From Actinoplanes oblitus (GTDB lineage: Bacteria; Actinomycetota; Actinomycetes; Mycobacteriales; Micromonosporaceae): a stretch of DNA of 64,000 nucleotides. The notes below the pieces were generated by a model. It saw only the letters and a list, made by a program, of their open reading frames with translations, did no database searches and had not been told where the DNA came from. A program made the translations under genes and the position numbers. Shown one piece after another: positions 58,292-64,000 of the stretch (positions are counted from its first letter, which is position 1; each line of letters begins with the position of its first letter). Where the stretch lies: assembly GCF_030252345.1 (NCBI RefSeq), contig NZ_CP126980.1, positions 6,463,501 through 6,527,500 on the forward strand, read 5' to 3'.

Positions 58292-58567
58292 ATGACCATC
58301 GTCGGCACGCTCATCGTCGAGGGCCCGCCGCGGTCCCTGCTGGCCTTCGCCCGGGCGGTCCCGATCCTGGTCGACGGGGTGGCCAAGGGCGAGGTCAGGG
58401 CCGGCAAGCGGCTGACCCTGGCGCTCGCCCCCGGGGCGCACTCGGTGCAGGCGCAGCGGCACGGCACCCCGCTGCCGGTCCGGCTCGGCCCCGGCCTGAC
58501 CACCCGGGTGCGGGTGGAGCGGGACGGCGCCGGGAAAGCGCACCTCGTCGAGGTTGACCACCCGTGA
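58292..58567 (+). CDS. hypothetical small beta-rich protein
   Basis: 91 residues with a GAGGAGA site before the ATG. It is predicted beta-rich: TIVGTLIVEGPPRSLLAFAR, PILVDGVAKGEVRAGKR, then LTLALAPGAHSVQAQRHGTP and TTRVRVERDG. The middle resembles a PEGA-like strand pattern (VDG..KG....G..L.LAPG.H.V), a carbohydrate-surface type fold, but the assignment is tentative. No signal peptide. Sits between pspC and the DJ-1 gene. Confidence 0.72.
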   Translation: MTIVGTLIVEGPPRSLLAFARAVPILVDGVAKGEVRAGKRLTLALAPGAHSVQAQRHGTPLPVRLGPGLTTRVRVERDGAGKAHLVEVDHP

Positions 58568-58618
58568 CCACGCGGCCACGATGGGCAGTGGTGCTCCCGA
58601 CGGCGTGTGGAGGCGACG

Positions 58619-59182
58619 ATGGCCAAGATCCTGCTCCTGACCGGTGACGCGGCCGAGGACCTCGAGGTGATGTACCCGTACCAGCGGCTGCTGGAGGAGG
58701 GCTACCAGGTCGACATCGCCGCGCCGGCCGCCAAGAGACTGCAGTTCGTGGTGCACGACTTCGTCGACGGCTTCGACACCTACACCGAGAAACCCGGGCA
58801 CACCTGGCCGGCCGACCTCGGCTTCGCCGGCGTCGACCCGTCGGGATACGCAGCCCTGGTGCTGCCCGGCGGCCGCGCCCCGGAGTACATCCGCAACGAC
58901 GTGGAGTGCCTGCGGATCGTCAGGCACTTCTTCGAGGCGGACAAGCCGGTGGCCGCGCTCTGCCACGGTCCCCTGGTGCTGGCCGCCGCCGGCGTCCTGG
59001 ACGGGCGCACCACCAGCGCCTATCCGGCCTGCGCCCCCGACGTGCGGGCCGCTGGCGGCACCTGGATCGACAGCGCCGCCCACGTGGACGGGGTGCTGGT
59101 CACCGGGCGAGCCTGGCCCGACCACCCGTACTGGATGCGCGAGTTCCTCACCGTGCTGCGGGCCAAGGCGCCGGTCAGCTGA
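58619..59182 (+). CDS. DJ-1/PfpI-family protein
   Basis: 187 residues. The nucleophile elbow ALCHGPLVLAAAG holds the reactive cysteine and the early GDAAEDLEVMYPYQRLLEEG the partner glutamate; ALVLPGGRAPEYIRND is also typical. The family includes glyoxalase III-like and amidase/chaperone-type members. ATG 58619 has GTGGAGG upstream. Its 3' end overlaps the convergent thioredoxin-like gene by 8 bp. Confidence 0.93.
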   Translation: MAKILLLTGDAAEDLEVMYPYQRLLEEGYQVDIAAPAAKRLQFVVHDFVDGFDTYTEKPGHTWPADLGFAGVDPSGYAALVLPGGRAPEYIRNDVECLRIVRHFFEADKPVAALCHGPLVLAAAGVLDGRTTSAYPACAPDVRAAGGTWIDSAAHVDGVLVTGRAWPDHPYWMREFLTVLRAKAPVS

Positions 59183-59714
59183 CCAGCTTCGTCAGCTCCC
59201 CGGTGAGCTGCAGGTCGTCGAGATACCCGCGCTTGACGATCGCGCCGGCCGCGTCCAGCAGGACGTAAACGCTCTGCTGGGCGATGCCGAACTTCGCCCA
59301 GATCGTGAGGTCCGGGTCGTTCAGGTGGGTCACCGCGCCCACCCCGAGATCGGCGACGAACTGGTGCATCGCCTTGGTGGTGCCCATCCCGGCGACGCCC
59401 AGGAAGGTGAGGCGGCCGGCGTACTCCTCCTGGAAGTCGGCCACCGACTGGGCCTCGCTGGCGCAGGTGGCGCACCACGGAGCCCAGAACCACAGGACGG
59501 CGGGTTTCCCGGCGAGCTGGGCGGCGTCGTAGGGGGCGCCGTCCAGCGTCGTACCGGAGAATCGCAGGGTCTCGGGGACCGGCGCCGCCGACCCCGTGGT
59601 GGCCGGTCGCGCCGGCGCCGCCGAGCCGGCGGTGACCGGCCGCGCGGGTGCCGCCGCGCAACCGGCCACCGCCAGGGCCAGCGGGAAGGTCAGCAGACCG
59701 CGCCGGCTCGGCAT
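59175..59714 (-). CDS. TlpA/ResA-like thioredoxin-fold lipoprotein
   Basis: 179 residues. The N-terminus PSRRGLLTFPLALAVAGCAA has a lipobox (AVAGC), so it is a membrane-anchored lipoprotein. After an Ala/Pro/Thr linker comes a thioredoxin fold: LRFSGTTLDGAPYDAAQLAG, then WFWAPWCATCASEAQSV with a CATC active site. It probably oxidises, reduces or delivers electrons to external thiols. The ATG overlaps the NuoF-like gene's stop by one base (TGATG), so the two are coupled. Confidence 0.93.
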   Translation of the reverse strand: MPSRRGLLTFPLALAVAGCAAAPARPVTAGSAAPARPATTGSAAPVPETLRFSGTTLDGAPYDAAQLAGKPAVLWFWAPWCATCASEAQSVADFQEEYAGRLTFLGVAGMGTTKAMHQFVADLGVGAVTHLNDPDLTIWAKFGIAQQSVYVLLDAAGAIVKRGYLDDLQLTGELTKLVS

Positions 59715-61192
59715 CAGTGGGCCGCCGTCGCCGGGTCGATCAGCCGTAGCGCGAGGGCCGGGCAGACGTTGACCGCCTTGCGGGCACCGTCCTCCAGCCA
59801 CGGCGGCAGCGGCGTCTGCGGGAACGCCGGGAACCCGTTGTGGTCCAGCCGGATGATCTCCGGGGCCACCGCCGAGCAGAGCCCGTGCCCGTCGCACCGC
59901 GACCAGTCCAGGGCCAGCTTCCGGGCGCCCTTCTCCGCGGTGTACGGCAGCGGCAGGATGCCCCGCACCTGCTTGCCGCAGCCCTCGCCGTTGGCGTGCG
60001 CCTCGACGTCCTTGGCGAACACCTCGAGCGCGGAGAGCGCGAACCGCGACGTGCCGTCCGGGTGGCTGCACGCGCCCCGGCCCTTGACCAGGCCGGCCGC
60101 CTGCCGCACCTGCTCCAGGGCGGAACCGCCGAGCGACACCAGGGTGACCGCCCGGGCCAGGTCGGGCAGACCCAGCCGGCACGGGCCGCACTGACCGGCC
60201 GACTCACCGGCGAGGTACTGCACCACCTGGGCGACCTCGCCGAGCGCGCAGGTCTTGGACCCGATCGGGATCAGCATGCCGGCGCCGAGGGTGCCGCCGA
60301 CCTTGGCGAAGCCCTTGCGCGAGATGGTCACCGTCTCCGCCTGCTCGGCGCTGATCCACTTGCCGTGGTAACCGCCGACCAGCAGCCCCGGGCCGATGTC
60401 CGCGCCGCACATGGCGAGGACGTCCATCAGCGGGGTGCCGCTGGGCGCCTCGACGACGGCCGGGTTGGTGGCCGAGCCGCCGACGGTGAGCATCACCGTG
60501 CCCGGCTCCTCCGGGATGCCCACCGAGTTGTACTCCCACGGGCCGAGCCGGGCCGCGATCGCCAGCTGCGAGTACGTCTCGGCGTTGGACAGCAGGGTGG
60601 GCAGCCCCATCACGCCGTTGTCGCTGGACCGGACCTTGCGGCCGGGCGGGATGTGCGCCTCGCCGTTGATGCCGCGGACCAGCGCGCCGCCCTCGCCGGA
60701 GATGAACCGGTGCGGGACCGTGACGATCCGGGTCGGACAGGGCATCTTCCGCTCGGCCAGCGCGGCGGTCAGCGAGTTCTGCCCGATGCCGTCGTCGGCG
60801 ATGCCGATGACGATCTCCTCGGCGTCCAGGGCGGCGGCCGCGAGGGCGGCGCCGTCCAGGATCAGGTGCGGGCCGCGGGTCAGGATCGCCTTGTCCTTCC
60901 AGGACGGCGGCTCACCCTCGGTGGCGTTCACCACGATCACCGGGGGCAGGTCCTGACGCTTGCACGAGTCGATCACCGCACGCACCTTGCGGGCGAACGG
61001 GAAGCCGGCGCCGCCGCGTCCGCGCAGCTCGATGCGGTCGGCGAGACCGATCAGCTCACCCGACGAGAGGGCCGCGAACCCGCCGTGCACCTCCTGGTGC
61101 GCCTGCAGGTCGAGGCGGCCGTACTCGTCGTAGCCCGCGGTGATCCGCGGAATGCCGATCGAGGTGACCGGGGGAACCTGTGCCGTGCTCAA
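59714..61192 (-). CDS. NuoF-like flavoprotein fused to a 3Fe-4S-type ferredoxin
   Basis: 492 residues. The NuoF part has the FMN/NADH regions LRGRGGAGFPFARK and NATEGEPPSWKDKAIL, then the iron-sulfur site ESAGQCGPCRLG with a later cysteine in GACSHPDG. A C-terminal ferredoxin domain (about 425-492) has CDGHGLCSAVAPEII and VNVCPALAL: three cysteines spaced as in 3Fe-4S ferredoxins of P450 systems. It looks like an electron-transfer unit rather than part of complex I. The TTG start at 61192 overlaps the upstream stop (TTGA). Flanked by a haem-type membrane protein and a thioredoxin-like lipoprotein. Confidence 0.9.
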   Translation of the reverse strand: MSTAQVPPVTSIGIPRITAGYDEYGRLDLQAHQEVHGGFAALSSGELIGLADRIELRGRGGAGFPFARKVRAVIDSCKRQDLPPVIVVNATEGEPPSWKDKAILTRGPHLILDGAALAAAALDAEEIVIGIADDGIGQNSLTAALAERKMPCPTRIVTVPHRFISGEGGALVRGINGEAHIPPGRKVRSSDNGVMGLPTLLSNAETYSQLAIAARLGPWEYNSVGIPEEPGTVMLTVGGSATNPAVVEAPSGTPLMDVLAMCGADIGPGLLVGGYHGKWISAEQAETVTISRKGFAKVGGTLGAGMLIPIGSKTCALGEVAQVVQYLAGESAGQCGPCRLGLPDLARAVTLVSLGGSALEQVRQAAGLVKGRGACSHPDGTSRFALSALEVFAKDVEAHANGEGCGKQVRGILPLPYTAEKGARKLALDWSRCDGHGLCSAVAPEIIRLDHNGFPAFPQTPLPPWLEDGARKAVNVCPALALRLIDPATAAH

Positions 61193-62859
61193 TTCACGTC
61201 ACCGCGCAGCTGCGAGAAGTACGCCTCGTCGTCGTCGCGACCGGCACGACCACGGCGGGCCGGGGCGCCACCGCCGCGGACCACGTCGCTGGACGGGCGG
61301 CGGGAGCGGCGGGCGGACGTGTCGACAAGGGTGTCGTCGTCGGCCAGGTCGACGAACTCGCTGCGGCTGTGCCGGCCGTCGTCGGCGCGGCGGCGGCCAC
61401 CGCGGGGCTCGTCGTCCTCGTCGTAGCGGGGGGCGCGCTGGCGCGGCACGTCCTCGTACCGCGGCTCGTCGTCGGCGCGGCGGCGGCCCCGCGGCCGCTC
61501 CTCGTAGACGTCGTCGTCGGCGTAGCGGCGCATCCGGGTGCCGGTGTCGGTCACCTCGTCGCGACGCAGCCGCGTCCCGGTGTCGTCCATCCGCATCCGG
61601 GTGCCGGTGTCCTCCATGCGCAGGCGCGTTCCGGAGTCCTCCATCCGGAGGCGAGCCCCGGTGTCCTCCATCCGGAGGCGAGCCCCGGTGTCCTCCATCC
61701 GGAGCCGCGTGCCGGTCTCCTCCGCCGAGCGGCGGCCACGCGGGCGCGGGCCGTCGTCGTAGTAGTCGTCGTCACGGCGGCGGCCGCGCGGGGCCGGCTC
61801 GTCGTACCGCTCGTCCTCGAAGTCCCGGCGCGACATCGGCCGGGTCGGCTCGTCGTAGCGCTCGTCGTAGCGATCGTCCTCCACGCGGCGCTGACGCGGG
61901 GCCGGCGCCTCCAGCTCGCGGAAGTCGGCGACCGGCGCCGGGCTGATCGGCGCGACGGCCGGGCTGACCGGCGCCGCCGGCGGCGGGGCCGGCGGGGCGA
62001 CCGGAACCCAGCTGTTCACGCTCGGCGCGGCCTGCACCAGGTCGCCGGTGGGCTCGCGGTCCCGGCCGCCACCGCCCCAGCGGTTACGCGGCGCGCTGGA
62101 GGTGGGCACCACGCCGCCGGACGGCTTGGCGGCGCCGATCCCGGCCGCGGAGGAGAAGTCCTTGCGCCGGTTCAGGCTCACCGACAGCCGGACGGCCAGG
62201 CCGATCAGCACCAGCAGGACGCAGATCACGTAGCTGACGATCACCCAGGTCGCCGCGGCGCGGCCCGCGCTCAGGCCGTGGACCAGGGCGATCGGCCAGA
62301 TCAGGTACGACACCGAGTGGATCGCCCGCCACATCCACGGCTTGCCGCGGCCGATGAACTTGGCGCGGATCAGGCCGCTCCAGGTGACCAGCACCATGAT
62401 GTAGCCGGAGATCTGCCCCAGCCCGATGTACAGCGTGTTGGTCGGCGTGATGAACGGGATGAAGATGTCGATCACGCGGATGTGCGACTCGACGGTCTTG
62501 GTCCAGAGGTGGAAGGCGAGCGAGGAGATCGCCATCACGCCGGTGGTCCGGTGGGTGGACTGCAGGAACACCCGCTGCCTGATGGAGAGGACCAGGCGGT
62601 CGGTGGAGACCAGCCCGACCATGATGGTGATCGAGAGCGACACCAGGGTGAGGACACCCATGTAGAACTCGGCGTACATGAAGAAGTACACGTAACCGAC
62701 GCGGCCCGGCCCGGTCATCATCGCGACCGACCAGACTGCCGCCAGGACACAGACCACCAGCAGGATGACCGCGCTCGGGGGCACCGAACGACCACCGGTG
62801 GAGCCGATGTCGACCGCGACCCTACTCGCGGTGCCTTCTTTGTTCTTCGACCGGGCCAT
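61189..62859 (-). CDS. ferric-reductase-like (cytochrome b-type) membrane protein with repeat tail
   Basis: 556 residues. The N-terminal part (about 25-250) has six membrane helices with conserved histidines (QSTHRTTGVMAISSLAFHLW; WMWRAIHSVSYLIWPIALVHG), matching a ferric-reductase/NOX-like haem-binding core. The C-terminal half is cytoplasmic, Pro-rich and then extremely Arg/Asp/Glu-rich, including about six to seven copies of a 9-residue unit (RMEDTGARL-like, DNA period 27 bp, about 61540-61720). No flavin domain is fused; the NuoF-like neighbour may supply it. ATG 62859 follows GAGGAG. First gene of a three-gene operon. Confidence 0.9.
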   Translation of the reverse strand: MARSKNKEGTASRVAVDIGSTGGRSVPPSAVILLVVCVLAAVWSVAMMTGPGRVGYVYFFMYAEFYMGVLTLVSLSITIMVGLVSTDRLVLSIRQRVFLQSTHRTTGVMAISSLAFHLWTKTVESHIRVIDIFIPFITPTNTLYIGLGQISGYIMVLVTWSGLIRAKFIGRGKPWMWRAIHSVSYLIWPIALVHGLSAGRAAATWVIVSYVICVLLVLIGLAVRLSVSLNRRKDFSSAAGIGAAKPSGGVVPTSSAPRNRWGGGGRDREPTGDLVQAAPSVNSWVPVAPPAPPPAAPVSPAVAPISPAPVADFRELEAPAPRQRRVEDDRYDERYDEPTRPMSRRDFEDERYDEPAPRGRRRDDDYYDDGPRPRGRRSAEETGTRLRMEDTGARLRMEDTGARLRMEDSGTRLRMEDTGTRMRMDDTGTRLRRDEVTDTGTRMRRYADDDVYEERPRGRRRADDEPRYEDVPRQRAPRYDEDDEPRGGRRRADDGRHSRSEFVDLADDDTLVDTSARRSRRPSSDVVRGGGAPARRGRAGRDDDEAYFSQLRGDVN

Positions 62860-63236
62860 TGACTCCTCGTTTTCCGCAACGGTCACGTCCCATGGGCGGT
62901 GGGACGCCGGCGTCCGTGGGGAACGCCCCGTGCTCACGTTGTTCCGGACCCGTCCGCGGCGTGCTTTCCCCTGCGTTGCCCCGGCCGTGTCCTCCCCGGA
63001 TTACGTGCCGGGCGGGGCTTCGGATGAACGCGTGCGAAATTTCTGGGCGACTCTTTTCCGTGATCGCCCGACTACGTCTCGCACATGGCTCTTGAGCTGC
63101 TTGAACGACCGTTTTCCCAGGCACCTAAGCAAGATTTAAGGTGCGCCATGGAGTGACCCGGGCCACCCGGTGAACCAAACGGCCGCGCACGGCGAACTTA
63201 ATGGTGACGCCAGACGTCACACGAAGGGGGATCGAC
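62860..63236. other. 377-bp divergent promoter region
   Basis: No gene seen. It separates the minus-strand redox operon from the plus-strand secreted protein and must hold both promoters. The stretch 63040-63140 is less GC-rich (for example CAAGATTTAAGGTG), a likely promoter site, but I cannot define -35/-10 boxes confidently. Confidence 0.4.
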
Positions 63237-64000
63237 GTGCGGCATTCCACCGCGCTGCTCGGGGCCGTGCTGGCCGGGGCCGCTCTGGGCACGGCCGGCA
63301 CGACAGCGCCGGCCCGGGCCGACGTTCCAGGCTTCGGCGTACGCCTCACCGCGCCCGCCACGTTCAAGGCCAGCGGGAACACCAAGACCCTGACCGCGGT
63401 GGTCACCTCCGACCAGCGCGACTGCCGCAAGGTGCGGTTCACCCTGATCGTGCGGGGCGGCTCGGTTCCGCTGGACCGGATCCGGGTGACCCGGTTCGAG
63501 GAGTCCGGCGAGTTCCCCACCCGGCTCGCCGTCGACGGCGACACCGCCACCCTGGTCGACGAGCAGCTCGACCCCGGCACACTGTGCCGGGGTCGCACGG
63601 TGACCGGTCGCTGGCAGGTCGGCTTCACCGGCCGGGAAGGTGGCGAGGTCCGCTTCGAGGTGCAGGCGTTCGACGCGCAGAACACGCTGCTCTCCGCCGC
63701 CGGGGCGGGCACCGAGGTGGCCGGTCAGGTGGCGACCTCGTCACCGACGCCGTCGAGGACCACCGCCACCCCGGAGCCGAGCGCCTCCGCGGACGAGGAG
63801 GCCACCGAGACGGAGGCTCCGGCGGACACCGAGCCGGCGACGGATCCCACGCCGACCCAGACCGCTGCCGCGCTCTCCCCCGCGTCCGAGGACAGCAACC
63901 TGCTCGGACCCGGGCTGATCGTCGGCGGTGTGTTCTTCTTCCTCGGGCTGATGCTGCTGCTCCGGCTGCGGGCGCGGACCCGCGAGGCGCGCCGCCAGGC
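63237..64000 (+). CDS. secreted, C-terminally anchored surface protein (partial)
   Basis: An open frame from GTG 63237 (GAAGGGGG upstream) runs off the right edge; at least 254 residues. It has a signal peptide (about 1-30, ending APARA), a beta-type domain (about 30-160; FGVRLTAPATFKASGNTKTL, FTLIVRGGSVPLDRI, CRGRTVTGRWQVGF) with two cysteines, a Thr/Pro/Glu/Ala-rich stalk (about 165-220) and a membrane helix (LIVGGVFFFLGLMLLL) followed by Arg-rich residues. Function unknown; it lacks an LPxTG motif in what is visible. Divergent from the redox operon. Confidence 0.82.
   Translation, partial: MRHSTALLGAVLAGAALGTAGTTAPARADVPGFGVRLTAPATFKASGNTKTLTAVVTSDQRDCRKVRFTLIVRGGSVPLDRIRVTRFEESGEFPTRLAVDGDTATLVDEQLDPGTLCRGRTVTGRWQVGFTGREGGEVRFEVQAFDAQNTLLSAAGAGTEVAGQVATSSPTPSRTTATPEPSASADEEATETEAPADTEPATDPTPTQTAAALSPASEDSNLLGPGLIVGGVFFFLGLMLLLRLRARTREARRQ

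Overview
The window looks like chromosome of a high-GC filamentous actinomycete. Gene content (polyphosphate glucokinase, GlgE pathway, PspC protein, receptor Ser/Thr kinase, SigB/F-type sigma factor, F420/FMN-type PPOX protein, very high GC, many GTG starts) fits Micromonosporaceae, most likely Actinoplanes or a close relative; this is inference, not a database match. No rRNA, tRNA, prophage, intact insertion sequence or CRISPR array was seen.

Layout. 0-7 kb: a STAS-ATPase fusion, a very long low-complexity repeat protein on the minus strand, a small membrane protein and a GCS2-family carboxylate-amine ligase. 7-12.3 kb (minus strand): cobalamin genes, namely a fused ChlI/ChlD-type chelatase subunit behind a cobalamin riboswitch, then cobO, cobB and a free-standing cobE. 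12.4-15 kb (minus): an ArsR/SRPBCC/VOC cassette and citrate synthase with a strong terminator. 15-23 kb (mostly plus): universal stress protein, membrane GGDEF-EAL protein, exonuclease III, and a PAS/GAF/SpoIIE-type phosphatase translationally coupled to a B12-binding protein carrying the Wx9EH signature of CarH photoreceptors. 23-33.7 kb: small and secreted proteins, HrpA helicase, a decayed LMW-PTP/LCP pseudogene beside an intact LCP gene, a single-domain response regulator, an orphan CHASE protein and a cell-wall glucosaminidase. 33.8-40.4 kb: PAP2 phosphatase/stress-protein pair, SigB/F-type sigma factor, ppgK/PPOX pair, a long repeat-filled spacer and a spermidine-synthase-like protein. 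40.5-47.7 kb: glgE-treS-mak-glgB, a complete trehalose-to-alpha-glucan operon. 47.8-59 kb: DUF2716, GNAT, YjbR, a LysR/MFS divergent pair, PP2C, Tex, a receptor Ser/Thr kinase, PspC and DJ-1/PfpI genes. 59.2-62.9 kb (minus): a three-gene redox module (haem-type membrane protein, NuoF-ferredoxin fusion, thioredoxin-like lipoprotein). The window ends inside a secreted, membrane-anchored protein.

How the genes may work together. Parts of an RsbU/RsbV/RsbW-type partner-switching network (STAS-ATPase fusion, SpoIIE phosphatase, B12-type sensor, SigB/F sigma factor, stress proteins) are scattered through the window, and B12 synthesis genes sit beside them. A B12-based light or redox input to the general stress response is the most interesting hypothesis. 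Intergenic spacers are unusually rich in short tandem and inverted repeats; one 73-bp hairpin array and a dispersed approximately 100-bp element stand out.
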